Counted from the stretch's first letter, positions 34,601 through 43,362 are shown. The stretch: DNA of 64,000 nt from an uncultured Erysipelotrichaceae bacterium (GCA_900538465.1 UPXV01000010.1:1-64000), one strand, 5' to 3'. The notes: generated from the letters alone by a model not told the origin. Translations and numbers: made by a program.

Positions 34601-35415
34601 CCTATAAGTTAATAGCAAGTGATATGGATGAAACTTTGCTTAATGATCAACATGCGATTTCAAAGAGAAATATAGATCTTATTATGCAGGCAAAAGCAAA
34701 AGGAGTTAAATTTGTTCCAGCAACAGGAAGAGGTTATATGTCTATCCAACATGATTTAAAGACATTAGGATTGTATGATGAAGAAAACGAATATGTGATT
34801 TCTTTTAATGGTGGAGCATTGACTGAAAATAAAGAGAATCGTTTGTTGTATTTTGAAGGATTGTCTTTTGAAAAAACGAAAGAGATTTTTGAATTTGGCT
34901 TAAAATGTGATGTTTGTCAACATGTTTATACAGAAGATACTGTGTACATATTTAATTTATCAGAGTCTGAAGCACAAAGAATTCGTGATCAAAAAGTTGA
35001 ATGTGTTATCATGGAAGAAAATACAATTGATTTTTTAAAGGATACACCGATTTCTAAGATTTTATATCAAAATACAGATGTTCCTTATTTAATGAGTTTA
35101 GAACCTCAAATGAAGTCTATTTGGGAGGGTGAATGTTCAGTCAGTTATTCATCGAATCGTTATATGGAATTTAATAAATTAGGTGTAGATAAGGGTGCAG
35201 GATTAAAACATTTGGCACAAATTTTAGGAATTGATATTTCTGAATGTATTGCAGTAGGAGATAACTATAATGATTTGCCAATGTTAGAGGTGGCAGGATT
35301 ATCTGTGGCAGCTAATAATGCTGTAGAAGATGTGAAAAAAGTTTGTGATGTTGTGACAAAGGCTGATAATAATGAAGGTGTTATTGCTGAAATTATAGAA
35401 AGGTTTATCTTGTAA
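34597..35415 (+). CDS. HAD-superfamily (Cof-type) phosphatase, tandem copy 2
   Basis: A 272-residue paralogue of the gene directly upstream. Motif I ASDMDETLLND, motif II ATGRG, the conserved lysine near SKILYQ and motif IV VGDNYNDLPML are intact, so both copies should be active. AAGGAGG precedes the ATG, which overlaps the stop of copy 1 (ATGA). It overlaps ung by one base. Divergence of the cap region between copies suggests different substrates. Confidence 0.92.
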   Translation: MTYKLIASDMDETLLNDQHAISKRNIDLIMQAKAKGVKFVPATGRGYMSIQHDLKTLGLYDEENEYVISFNGGALTENKENRLLYFEGLSFEKTKEIFEFGLKCDVCQHVYTEDTVYIFNLSESEAQRIRDQKVECVIMEENTIDFLKDTPISKILYQNTDVPYLMSLEPQMKSIWEGECSVSYSSNRYMEFNKLGVDKGAGLKHLAQILGIDISECIAVGDNYNDLPMLEVAGLSVAANNAVEDVKKVCDVVTKADNNEGVIAEIIERFIL

Positions 35416-36068
35416 TGGATTTTAAAACAATTATTAATCAAGAAAAACAAATGCCTTATTATCAACAATTAGAAGCTTTTGTGAAACAAGAATATGCATC
35501 AAAAGTGATTTATCCACCACAAAATAGAGTTTTTCATTGTTTTAATTTTAAAGATTATGATGATATTAAAGTTGTGATTATCGGACAAGATCCTTATCAT
35601 GAAGAACATCAAGCCAATGGCTTGGCATTTAGTGTTGAGCGTGGGGTACAAATTCCCCCAAGCTTAGTTAATATTTATAAAGAAGCTCATGATGATGTCG
35701 GAATTGATATTCCTAAACATGGGGATTTATCTTCATGGGCACATCAAGGTGTGTTATTATTGAATACAGTTTTAACTGTTCAGGCACATCGTGCCAATTC
35801 GCATAAAGATAAAGGTTGGGAAATTTTTACTAATCATATTATTGAAGTCATGAATAAAAGAGAAAAACCTTTGGTATTTATACTATGGGGAAGACAAGCC
35901 ATCGATAAAGCCAAAATGATTGATCAAACAAGACATTGTGTGATTACCAGTCCTCATCCTTCACCTTTATCAGCTTATCGTGGTTTCTTTGGTTCACGTC
36001 CTTTTTCAAAAACAAATCAGTTTTTAATCAGTCAAGGGATTGAACCAATAGATTGGAGGATTCAATAA
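35415..36068 (+). CDS. ung: Uracil-DNA glycosylase, family 1
   Basis: A 217-residue family 1 uracil-DNA glycosylase that removes uracil from DNA as the first step of base-excision repair. The water-activating loop GQDPYH, the NTVLTV segment and the leucine-loop HPSPLSAYRGFFGSRPFS are conserved. It starts one base before the preceding HAD stop and overlaps folC by one base (TAATG), in an apparent five-gene operon of unrelated functions. Confidence 0.95.
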   Translation: MDFKTIINQEKQMPYYQQLEAFVKQEYASKVIYPPQNRVFHCFNFKDYDDIKVVIIGQDPYHEEHQANGLAFSVERGVQIPPSLVNIYKEAHDDVGIDIPKHGDLSSWAHQGVLLLNTVLTVQAHRANSHKDKGWEIFTNHIIEVMNKREKPLVFILWGRQAIDKAKMIDQTRHCVITSPHPSPLSAYRGFFGSRPFSKTNQFLISQGIEPIDWRIQ

Positions 36069-37279
36069 TGTTTGAAAATGTAGAAGATGCAATAGAGTAC
36101 ATAGAATCAAAACGTAGTAAAAGAACAATTGATGAGTTTAGAGAAACTTTGAATCATTGCCATATTTCAATGAAACAAAAGAATATGATTCATGTGGCAG
36201 GAACAAATGGAAAAGGTTCAACTGTCAATTATTTAAGAAGTATTTTAAATGCTCATGGTTATAAAGTTGGAACATTTACATCACCTTATTTGATTTGTCA
36301 TAATGATCGTATTCGTGTTGATGATGAACCTATTAGTGATGAAGACTTATTAAAATATGTTAATCAGTATTATGATGTGATTGAAAAAGATGGACTTTCT
36401 ATGTTTGAAATTGATGTTTTGATTATGCTGGCTTATTTTCAAGATTTGGATTTAGACTATCGTATTATTGAAACAGGAATAGGTGGATTAAATGATAAAA
36501 CCAATGTTATTGATCCTATTATTAGTACAATTACAAATATAGGTATGGATCATCAAAAACAATTAGGTGAGAGTATTTATGATATTATTAATGAAAAAAT
36601 GGGAATTATCAAACCTCATCAAATGTTTATAACAAGTGAAACAAAAGGAACCATTTTAGCTCGTTTACAAGAACAATGCGATTCACAAGGTGCAGTGATG
36701 TATGTTGTTCCTGAATATCAGGTTTCACGTTATCCATTCCATTTCCGTTATCGTGATATGGCATTTACTTTAAAAAATCAAGGTATTTATCAAGTGACAA
36801 ATGCACGTTTGGCTTTGACGATTGCTTCCAAATTAATTCATCTTGATTCTGATATTACAACTCAAGCTGTTGAAAATGCTTCATGGAAGGGACGTTATGA
36901 AACATTACCTTATCATGATGGAACAGTTGAAATTGATGGCGCTCATAATGTTCCGGGAATTAAAGCTTTAATTCAAACTTTACGTGTCAAACAAGAAAGA
37001 AATATTAGTATTATCTTTTCTTGCTTAAATGATAAAGATATTACACCAATGTTAGATATGATGTTAAAAGAAGGTTATACAGTTTATTTAACAACCTTTA
37101 ATGATGAACGTGCAATTGATTTATCAACGATTCAAGCTCGTCCTGGATTAATTATTGTAGATAGTTTTATGGAAGCGTTAAAAGCGGCATATATTAAAAA
37201 GAACCATATTGTGATTACAGGTTCACTACACTTTATTTCTAAAGTACGAAAATATTTAATTGAAGAAGCGAAAAAGTAA
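36068..37279 (+). CDS. folC: Folylpolyglutamate synthase / dihydrofolate synthase
   Basis: A 403-residue Mur-ligase-like enzyme that adds glutamates to folates. The P-loop GTNGKGSTVNYL (near residue 46), the ETGIGGLNDKTN motif and EIDGAHN near residue 290 are present. The frame could begin at TTG 36053, but that triplet is part of the TTGGAGG ribosome binding site; ATG 36068 was chosen. It is the last gene of the esterase-HAD-HAD-ung-folC run and a strong terminator follows. Confidence 0.93.
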   Translation: MFENVEDAIEYIESKRSKRTIDEFRETLNHCHISMKQKNMIHVAGTNGKGSTVNYLRSILNAHGYKVGTFTSPYLICHNDRIRVDDEPISDEDLLKYVNQYYDVIEKDGLSMFEIDVLIMLAYFQDLDLDYRIIETGIGGLNDKTNVIDPIISTITNIGMDHQKQLGESIYDIINEKMGIIKPHQMFITSETKGTILARLQEQCDSQGAVMYVVPEYQVSRYPFHFRYRDMAFTLKNQGIYQVTNARLALTIASKLIHLDSDITTQAVENASWKGRYETLPYHDGTVEIDGAHNVPGIKALIQTLRVKQERNISIIFSCLNDKDITPMLDMMLKEGYTVYLTTFNDERAIDLSTIQARPGLIIVDSFMEALKAAYIKKNHIVITGSLHFISKVRKYLIEEAKK

Positions 37280-37292
37280 AATATAACTATAT

Positions 37293-37327
37293 GACTATTG
37301 ATCAATTTATGTCAATAGTCTTTTTTG
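37293..37327 (+). terminator. Rho-independent terminator after folC
   Basis: A perfect 9-bp stem GACTATTGA/TCAATAGTC with a 10-base loop and six Ts. Confidence 0.88.
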
Positions 37328-37410
37328 TCTTCGAGTGAGAGACTTTATCTGGTATAATATATACATACAAAAAATGAAATTATTATTTATTGTAGAAAGT
37401 GGTGATGAAA

Positions 37411-37938
37411 ATGAAAGTTATTCAACTCAATCGAGAAAATGCCAAAGGGGTTGCAAAACTTATGCATAACTTAAAACCGGAATGGTGGCCAACTTTTGAG
37501 GATGCATATGGTCAGTTAACACATATTGATGATAGTATTGGGACAATTGGATGGTTTTTAGCGGATGAAAATGGAAATCCAGTGGGATGGGCATTATTTA
37601 GGGAAATGAAAACTTTATTATCTCTAGAATTGGAGTGCTCAGGTTTTAATGATAATGGTGTGTTTCAATTGGAACATAAACTCAAAGATTTGTTTGATAT
37701 TGCTGAAAAATATGCAAGGTCCAAAGGTTATACAACATTAAAAACTGGTATGAGTTCTATAGAATTTAATATTGATGGTCAGGAGATAAAAGATATTCCT
37801 GAAGCTTTATCATCATTAAAAACAAATAGAATTGACTATCAATGGTTATTAGATTACGGTTTCAGGGTTATTGGTATACATCCTAATGCATATGGAAACA
37901 ACATGCATTGTATTTTATTTGCGAAGGAGCTAAAATAA
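37411..37938 (+). CDS. GNAT-like acetyltransferase family protein
   Basis: A 175-residue protein with the outline of a GNAT acyltransferase: a beta-strand GTIGWFLADENGNPVGWALF, a helix-rich stretch with LFDIAEKYARSKGYTTLKTGMSS, and a final LLDYGFRVIGIHPNAYGNNMHCILFAKEL. The usual acetyl-CoA loop (Q/RxxGxG/A) is not obvious, so activity is uncertain. Upstream GTG and ATG triplets in frame (37399-37405) form the ribosome site; ATG 37411 was chosen. TGGTATAAT near 37353 is a likely extended -10. It stands alone and ends at a bidirectional terminator. Confidence 0.65.
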   Translation: MKVIQLNRENAKGVAKLMHNLKPEWWPTFEDAYGQLTHIDDSIGTIGWFLADENGNPVGWALFREMKTLLSLELECSGFNDNGVFQLEHKLKDLFDIAEKYARSKGYTTLKTGMSSIEFNIDGQEIKDIPEALSSLKTNRIDYQWLLDYGFRVIGIHPNAYGNNMHCILFAKELK

Positions 37939-37997
37939 GGCATTGAAATTTATTATAATATTTTCGAAAAATGTGATGTTAATGATATGATCAAAAT

Positions 37998-38025
37998 AAA
38001 AAGGCAACATGGATTGCCTTTTTGT
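37998..38025. terminator. Bidirectional terminator between GNAT-like gene and gerQ
   Basis: A perfect 10-bp stem AAAAAGGCAA/TTGCCTTTTT with loop CATGGA serves both converging transcripts. Confidence 0.85.
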
Positions 38026-38028
38026 GTT

Positions 38029-38340
38029 TTATCGTGTATTAAAATTAATTGTTTCATCAAATTCAGCCCAATCAAAATAAACAAATTGGAATAGATAGTA
38101 TTTTTGATTTTTAGGATCTCTCACAATAAAATGATCTCGACCAACTTGCTCAATGATTCCCTTATAAGCACGATCACGCCAATCGTTGCTGCCGGTATAA
38201 GTGAAATAGAAAGTTCCTAGTTTACCAATGTTTAAACGAAGAATATTTTCCAAATATGTTTGTTCAGAAATTGGTGTTGGCAGAGAACTTGTTTGTGATA
38301 ATTGAGTTCCCTGTAAAATAGATTGATTGTTTGTATCCAT
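38029..38340 (-). CDS. gerQ: Spore coat protein GerQ
   Basis: A 103-residue protein matching GerQ (YwdL): a variable Gln/Ser/Thr-rich N-terminus and the conserved TYLENILRLNIGKLGTFYFTYTGSNDWRDRAYKGIIEQVGRDHFI region (in parts), followed by DPKNQKYYLFQFVYFDWAEFDE. In Bacillus it lies in the inner coat, is cross-linked by transglutaminase and holds CwlJ in place. It is directly downstream of cwlJ with its GGAGGG site overlapping the cwlJ end, the same pairing as in Bacillus. Confidence 0.93.
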   Translation of the reverse strand: MDTNNQSILQGTQLSQTSSLPTPISEQTYLENILRLNIGKLGTFYFTYTGSNDWRDRAYKGIIEQVGRDHFIVRDPKNQKYYLFQFVYFDWAEFDETINFNTR

Positions 38341-38348
38341 AGACCCTC

Positions 38349-38777
38349 CTACAAGTCACAATTTAATTTCCCCCCAGGGGCATAAAAACAATGGTTTTTG
38401 TATCGACCAGTGAGATTTCCATAAAATTGGTCTGGACATGATACCCTTGCTCCGGGGTTTTTAAACCATAAGGCATCATAAGCTGGTTCGACACGGTATC
38501 CGTCGATATTTCTTAATGCAAGTTCTCGCTCTTTGGCATTAACGGGTTGATTGAAGAGCGGTTGACCGACACCAGCAAAAGCATTTTTTTGATAAACCAC
38601 TTCATAAATATTGCGTGTATTTTTAAAAACATCACAATTGGCAACGACACGGTTGACAATAACATTACCAACCATCAACATTCCTTCATCACCTTCACCA
38701 AGAGCTTCTGATTTCATGATTCTGGCTAAGAGATCTACGTCAGAATCGTTGTATGTTATTCTTGGGGACAAATTCAT
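38349..38777 (-). CDS. cwlJ: Spore cortex-lytic cell wall hydrolase CwlJ
   Basis: About 142 residues of the SleB/CwlJ hydrolase_2 family, which degrades spore cortex peptidoglycan during germination. ARIMKSEALGEGDEGMLMVGNVIVNRV holds the catalytic glutamate; the AFAGVGQPLF and ALWFKNPG segments are typical. There is no signal peptide, as in CwlJ. The 24 residues further upstream are not plausible. ATG 38777 abuts the AGAGGTG site and TTG 38771 (MSPRITYNDSD) has better spacing, so either may be used. It forms an operon with gerQ behind a sigma-E-like promoter. Confidence 0.92.
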   Translation of the reverse strand: MNLSPRITYNDSDVDLLARIMKSEALGEGDEGMLMVGNVIVNRVVANCDVFKNTRNIYEVVYQKNAFAGVGQPLFNQPVNAKERELALRNIDGYRVEPAYDALWFKNPGARVSCPDQFYGNLTGRYKNHCFYAPGGKLNCDL

Positions 38778-38789
38778 CACCTCTTTTTT

Positions 38790-38817
38790 ACTATATGCGA
38801 AAATAAAATAAAATTGC
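38790..38817 (-). promoter_or_regulatory. Sigma-E-like sporulation promoter of cwlJ-gerQ
   Basis: On the minus strand GCAATTT (38811-38817, 5 of 7 to the KMATATT consensus) precedes CATATAGT (38790-38797) by 13 bases, the same geometry and -10 as at yabP. cwlJ and gerQ are sigma-E genes in Bacillus. The predicted transcript start falls almost at the ribosome binding site, as it does at yabP. Confidence 0.5.
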
Positions 38818-38927
38818 TTAAATTTAAAAAAATAGGATAGTTTCAATATAATTTAAATAGTGGACAAAAGTCATCAAAATCTTTTTTTGAAAATGACACG
38901 AAATGGTATTTTTTTAATCCTCTTTGT

Positions 38928-38958
38928 GATAGAATATAAATATAGGTAAGCACTTTCA
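38928..38958 (+). promoter_or_regulatory. glg promoter with CcpA cre-like site
   Basis: TGATAGAAT (extended -10, 38927-38935) without a clear -35. Downstream, GGTAAGCACTTTCA (38945-38958) matches 12 of 14 positions of the cre consensus TGWAARCGYTWNCW; the central CG is CA. The position just past the transcription start would let CcpA repress glycogen synthesis genes. Confidence 0.45.
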
Positions 38959-38983
38959 CATTCAAAGTTTAGGAGGAAAAATT

Positions 38984-40111
38984 ATGGGAAAAGAAATCGT
39001 TGCGATGATCTTAGCAGGAGGTCGAGGAACACGTCTTGAAGCCTTAACGGCTAAAGTTGCTAAACCTGCTGTGTATTTTGGAGGAAAATATAGAATTATT
39101 GATTTTCCTTTGAGTAATTGTGCAAACTCTGGTATTGATATTGTTGGGGTTTTGACACAATATGAATCTGTTTTACTTGGTACTTATGTTGGTGCTGGTT
39201 CTAAGTGGGGTCTTGATGGGAATAACTCACTAGCAGCTAATTTACCAGCTCGTGAAAGAGGGGAAGTTGGAGCAACTTGGTATGCAGGAACTGCAGATGC
39301 TATTTATCAAAATATTGGATTCTTAGATCAATATGATCCAGAATATGTTTTGATTTTATCTGGTGACCATATTTATAAGATGGATTATGCTGATATGTTG
39401 GCTGCTCATAAAGCCAAAGGCGCTGATTTAACTGTTGCAGTTTTAAATGTTTCATTAAAAGAAGCAAGTCGTTTTGGTATTATGAATACAAACAAAGATG
39501 GTACGATTTATGAGTTTGAAGAAAAACCTGAAAAACCTAAATCTACTTTAGCTTCTATGGGTATCTATATCTTTACTTATAAAGAATTAAGAAAATATTT
39601 AATTGAAGATGCTAAAGATGAAAATAGTAAACATGACTTTGGTATGAATATTATTCCAATGATGTTAAATGAAGGTAAAAAATTATATGCTTATGAATTT
39701 GATGGTTATTGGAAAGATGTTGGAACTGTAGAAAGTTTATGGCAAGCGAACATGGACTTGTTAGATGATAAAGAGTTGGATCTTTATAATATTAAGAAAG
39801 ATTGGAAAATTTACACAGAAGATACTTTGAGTAAACCTCAGATTATTGGTGAAGAAGCAAGTGTGAAAAATTCACTTGTGACACAAGGATGTATTGTTAA
39901 CGGTGATGTTGAAGGTTCTGTTTTGTTCAACAATGTTTATATTGGAGAAGGTGCAAAAGTTGTTGATTCTGTCTTAATGCCTGGTGTATTGGTAGAAGAA
40001 GGAGCAGAAGTTTACAAAGCAATCGTTGATGAAGGTGTCGTTATTAAAGCTAAGAAAGTTGTCAACAAGGAAGCTAAGACAGTGGAACTTGTTAGTGACA
40101 ATGGAAGATAG
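38984..40111 (+). CDS. glgC: Glucose-1-phosphate adenylyltransferase, catalytic subunit
   Basis: A 375-residue ADP-glucose pyrophosphorylase. The nucleotidyltransferase domain carries ILAGGRGTRLEALT, the substrate segments KPAVYFGGKYRIIDFPLSN and SGDHIYKMDY, and EEKPEKPKS; the C-terminal hexapeptide repeats form a left-handed helix. It makes ADP-glucose for glycogen. AGGAGG precedes the ATG. glgD follows after 12 bases; in Firmicutes GlgC and GlgD form a hetero-oligomer. Confidence 0.95.
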   Translation: MGKEIVAMILAGGRGTRLEALTAKVAKPAVYFGGKYRIIDFPLSNCANSGIDIVGVLTQYESVLLGTYVGAGSKWGLDGNNSLAANLPARERGEVGATWYAGTADAIYQNIGFLDQYDPEYVLILSGDHIYKMDYADMLAAHKAKGADLTVAVLNVSLKEASRFGIMNTNKDGTIYEFEEKPEKPKSTLASMGIYIFTYKELRKYLIEDAKDENSKHDFGMNIIPMMLNEGKKLYAYEFDGYWKDVGTVESLWQANMDLLDDKELDLYNIKKDWKIYTEDTLSKPQIIGEEASVKNSLVTQGCIVNGDVEGSVLFNNVYIGEGAKVVDSVLMPGVLVEEGAEVYKAIVDEGVVIKAKKVVNKEAKTVELVSDNGR

Positions 40112-40123
40112 GGGGTTAACAAA

Positions 40124-41230
40124 ATGGCAAAAGTCGTTGGATTAGTAAATTTACACTCAGATGTTTCTTATAAAGGTTTAACTGAAAGAAGACCAGTTGC
40201 TTCAGTCAGCTTCTTAGGAAGATATGGTATTATTGATTTTGTTTTATCTAATATGTCAAATTCAAATGTGGATACTGTAGGGGTTTTGATTAAAGAAAAA
40301 CCAAGATCTTTGTTTAAACATTTAGGAAATGGAAATTCATGGAATTTTAACTCTAAATCAGGTGGGGTTTCATTATTATATAATGAAAAATTTGCAAATA
40401 GTTCTAAATATAATCATGATATTAATAATTTGGTTGAAAATATTGCTTTTTTAGAAAAAGCAAAAGCTGACTATGTTGTGATTGCCCCAGCTCATATTAT
40501 TACAACTATGAATTATGCTGAAGTAATTGATGCTCATGCAAAATCTGGAGCTGAAATTACAATGGTATATCAAAGAATTAATAATGCTAATGAGACATTT
40601 GTTGGTTCTGACTATTTAAGATTAAAAGGAAAACAAGTGACTGAAATTAAACAAAATAAAGGAAATCGTAAAGAAAGAAATATTTCTTTGGAAACATATG
40701 TTATTAATGCAAAGGTATTATTACAATTGATCAATTATGCGAAAAAAATTAGTTCTTTCTTTGATTTAAGAGATACTTTGGCTTATTTATGTGATGAAAG
40801 AAAAATCATGGCGTATGAATATAAAGGTTTTGCAAGATGTATTGATTCTTATGATGCTTATTATAAAGTGAGCATGGAATTCTTGGATATGGATGTTTCT
40901 ACACAAGTCTTCAAGAGTACATGGCCAATCTTTACAAATACGAATGATACTCCACCAACAAAATATTTGAAAAATGCACAAGTGAAAAAATCATTTGTTG
41001 CAAATGGAGCAATTATTGATGGTGAAGTTGAAGGAAGTATTCTTTCTCGTAATGTTATTATTGGAAAGAATGCAGTGGTTAAGAATTGTATTATCTTAAA
41101 TGGATCTAAAGTGAGTCCTGGTGCTCATCTTGAAAATGTGATTATTGATAAAGATGCACGTATTGAAAAGAAGACTGAGTTATTAGGTGAAGGTGAACCA
41201 TTGTACGTCAAAGAAGGAGATGTTGTATAA
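40124..41230 (+). CDS. glgD: Glucose-1-phosphate adenylyltransferase regulatory subunit GlgD
   Basis: A 368-residue GlgC homologue. The GGxGTRL signature is replaced (VNLHSDVSYKGLTERRPVAS), so it is catalytically impaired by itself; the fold and C-terminal hexapeptide repeats are kept. In Firmicutes GlgD raises the activity of GlgC in the mixed tetramer. It lies between glgC and glgA behind AGGGGG and overlaps glgA by one base. Confidence 0.94.
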   Translation: MAKVVGLVNLHSDVSYKGLTERRPVASVSFLGRYGIIDFVLSNMSNSNVDTVGVLIKEKPRSLFKHLGNGNSWNFNSKSGGVSLLYNEKFANSSKYNHDINNLVENIAFLEKAKADYVVIAPAHIITTMNYAEVIDAHAKSGAEITMVYQRINNANETFVGSDYLRLKGKQVTEIKQNKGNRKERNISLETYVINAKVLLQLINYAKKISSFFDLRDTLAYLCDERKIMAYEYKGFARCIDSYDAYYKVSMEFLDMDVSTQVFKSTWPIFTNTNDTPPTKYLKNAQVKKSFVANGAIIDGEVEGSILSRNVIIGKNAVVKNCIILNGSKVSPGAHLENVIIDKDARIEKKTELLGEGEPLYVKEGDVV

Positions 41231-42657
41231 TGAGAATTGTTTTTGCAACAAGTGAGGCCAATCCCTATATTAAATCTGGTGGTTTAGCAGATGTCTTGGG
41301 ATCACTTCCAAAAGCATTGGTTCAAAAAGGACATGAATGTATTGTTGTTTTACCAAAATATCAAGATATGAAATTTGCTGATACATTAGAATATGTGATG
41401 AGCTATGATATTTGGGTAGGATGGAGAAAATGTTATTGTGGTGTTTTCAAAACTGAGTATGAAGGTGTAACTTATTACTTCATTGATAATGAACAATACT
41501 TTAGACGTCCTGGATTATATGGATATGATGATGATAATGAAAGATTTGCATATTTTGATTTTGCAGTCTTAGAATTGTTGTCACATGTAGATATTAAACC
41601 TGATATTTTACATTTACATGATTGGCAAACCGCTATGATAGCAACTCTTTATAAAGAAAGATATGCTTATTATGAATATTATCAAGGTATTAAAGTTGTC
41701 TTTACAATCCATAACATTGCTTATCAAGGAAAATGTGATCCGAGATTATTAAGTGATCATTTTGGATTGGATAATTACTTATATTATAATGGAAACTGTC
41801 GTAATGATGGTTGCTTCAATATGATGAAAGCAGCAATTTTCTACAGTGATGTTATCACAACAGTTTCACCAACTTATGCTCAAGAAATTTTGACGGATAG
41901 TTTTGGTGAAGGATTACAAAGCATTTTACAAATGCGTAGACATGATTTATATGGAATCTTAAATGGTATTGATTATGATACAATTAATCCTGAAACAGAT
42001 CCTGAAATTGTTGAACATTTTAATGCTTCTACTGTAGATGAATTGAAAGTGAAAAATAAGTTAGCACTACAAGAAGAATGTGGATTACCAGTCAATCCAG
42101 ATATTCCTCTTATTGGTATTGTGACAAGATTAACTTGGCAAAAAGGTTTGGATTTGATTATTAATCGTATGGATGAATTAATGAAACGTGATGTTCAAGT
42201 CGTTATTTTAGGGGCTGGAGATCAAAAGTATGAAGAACCATTAAAGGCAATGGCTGCTTACCATACTCAAAAGTTATCATTAAATTTAAAATATGATTTT
42301 GGATTATCTTGTCGAATTTATGCAGGGTGTGATATGTTCTTAATGCCATCATTATTTGAACCTTGTGGATTGTCTCAAATGATGTCACTTCGTTATGGAA
42401 CAATTCCAATTGTTAGAGAAACAGGTGGGTTAAAAGATAGTGTTGAACCTTATAATGAATTTGAAAATACAGGTACTGGATTTAGCTTTAAAAACTATAA
42501 TGCACATGAGATGATGGATATTATTGATTATGCATTAGAAGTTTATCAAGATAAAGACAAATGGAAAGGCCTGATACATCGAGCAATGGATGCTAAACTT
42601 GACTGGGATAAAAGTGCGGATGCCTATTTGAAAGTTTTTAATTCATTGTTAGATTAG
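41230..42657 (+). CDS. glgA: Glycogen synthase (ADP-glucose)
   Basis: A 475-residue GT5 glycogen synthase that extends alpha-1,4-glucan from ADP-glucose. KSGGLADVLGSLPKAL near residue 16 binds ADP-glucose, HDWQTAMI is the acceptor-site segment, and RLTWQKGLDL plus the LFEPCGLSQMMSLRYGTIP motif with the catalytic glutamate complete the set. It is the last gene of the operon. glgB and glgP are not in the window, so branching and breakdown are encoded elsewhere. Confidence 0.95.
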   Translation: MRIVFATSEANPYIKSGGLADVLGSLPKALVQKGHECIVVLPKYQDMKFADTLEYVMSYDIWVGWRKCYCGVFKTEYEGVTYYFIDNEQYFRRPGLYGYDDDNERFAYFDFAVLELLSHVDIKPDILHLHDWQTAMIATLYKERYAYYEYYQGIKVVFTIHNIAYQGKCDPRLLSDHFGLDNYLYYNGNCRNDGCFNMMKAAIFYSDVITTVSPTYAQEILTDSFGEGLQSILQMRRHDLYGILNGIDYDTINPETDPEIVEHFNASTVDELKVKNKLALQEECGLPVNPDIPLIGIVTRLTWQKGLDLIINRMDELMKRDVQVVILGAGDQKYEEPLKAMAAYHTQKLSLNLKYDFGLSCRIYAGCDMFLMPSLFEPCGLSQMMSLRYGTIPIVRETGGLKDSVEPYNEFENTGTGFSFKNYNAHEMMDIIDYALEVYQDKDKWKGLIHRAMDAKLDWDKSADAYLKVFNSLLD

Positions 42658-42663
42658 GAAATG

Positions 42664-42690
42664 GAGACAGGGGGGCCTGTCTCTTTATTT
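42664..42690 (+). terminator. Rho-independent terminator after glgA
   Basis: A perfect 8-bp GC-rich stem GAGACAGG/CCTGTCTC with loop GGGG followed by TTTATTTT. Confidence 0.88.
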
Positions 42691-42733
42691 TCCTTTATTT
42701 TTAATCATTGGTATATATATTCGTAATTTTTTT

Positions 42734-42742
42734 TGATATAAT
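42734..42742 (+). promoter_or_regulatory. Extended -10 promoter of the small membrane protein gene
   Basis: TGATATAAT (42734-42742) is an extended -10 element. A leader of about 90 bases follows, without a structure that I recognise. Confidence 0.45.
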
Positions 42743-42836
42743 AAAATAAAGGTTTAAAGAAATATAGATGGAGGAATGTGGTATATTTTAACTCATAGGG
42801 AAGAAATTTAATTATATTATGGAAAGGAGAAATGTT

Positions 42837-43163
42837 ATGGATAAAGTTAAAACTCTAGGTATTTGTATTGGATGTCTGACTTTTATGTTTGAAGCAATTT
42901 ATACTTATCAGTTTTCTTTTATGGGGACACCAGCATTTTTAGCGTTTTGTATTTTATTTATAGGGTTAATATATTTTATTGATAGTTGGTTTTATTATAT
43001 TTGGGGTTTATTTACAGGGATAGTTATTTTTTGTTCGTTAATTTATGCAGTTTTTAATCAATCACAAAATATGCCAGCATTTATTTTTGATGCAATATTA
43101 TCATTGTTTTTTATGGCTTATTTTGGATTTAAAGTATATAAAAGATGGCAATGTAGCAAATAA
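42837..43163 (+). CDS. Small integral membrane protein of unknown function
   Basis: A 108-residue protein that I do not recognise. Three to four hydrophobic segments (about 6-22, 27-45, 48-68 and 78-98) fill nearly all of it, ending in a short basic tail KVYKRWQCSK. ATG 42819 overlaps the AAAGGAG site, so ATG 42837 was chosen. It stands alone with its own promoter between the glycogen operon and an accessory patch. No partner or motif allows a functional guess. Confidence 0.55.
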   Translation: MDKVKTLGICIGCLTFMFEAIYTYQFSFMGTPAFLAFCILFIGLIYFIDSWFYYIWGLFTGIVIFCSLIYAVFNQSQNMPAFIFDAILSLFFMAYFGFKVYKRWQCSK

Positions 43164-43286
43164 TATTTTTACATTTCTAAAAAAATTGTATATTAGTTAT
43201 AATTATCTTAATGAATTGTAGAATCATTGGAGGATTTATTGCTTTTTTAAGAAAATAAAAATGTTAGAGTATATCCTATTTTTTAG

Positions 43287-43315
43287 TTGTGTTTTTATTA
43301 AATTTAAGATATAAT
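43287..43315 (+). promoter_or_regulatory. Promoter of the secreted-protein gene
   Basis: TTGTGT (43287-43292), a 17-base spacer and a perfect TATAAT (43310-43315), 48 bases before the start codon. Confidence 0.6.
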
Positions 43316-43327
43316 ATAGTTGAAAAA

Positions 43328-43341
43328 AGAAAGCGCTTTCA
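43328..43341. promoter_or_regulatory. CcpA cre site
   Basis: AGAAAGCGCTTTCA matches the cre consensus TGWAARCGYTWNCW at 13 of 14 positions, with a perfect palindromic core GAAAGCGCTTTC. It lies just past the predicted transcription start, where bound CcpA would block transcription, so the gene is probably off when preferred sugars are present. Confidence 0.75.
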
Positions 43342-43362
43342 ACTAAAAGGAGGAGATACTAT

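Larger units (their letters stand above)
43164..43362. other. AT-rich leader region upstream of the secreted protein
   Basis: No gene is visible. The right half holds the promoter and cre site described separately. A 15-codon frame from ATG 43211 lacks a ribosome binding site. Confidence 0.5.

Noticed and set aside
42776..42811. Eleven-codon frame after GGAGG in the leader of the small membrane protein gene
   Set aside because: The ribosome site is one base from the ATG, too close for initiation.
43211..43258. Fifteen-codon frame upstream of the secreted protein
   Set aside because: No ribosome binding site, and too short to support.
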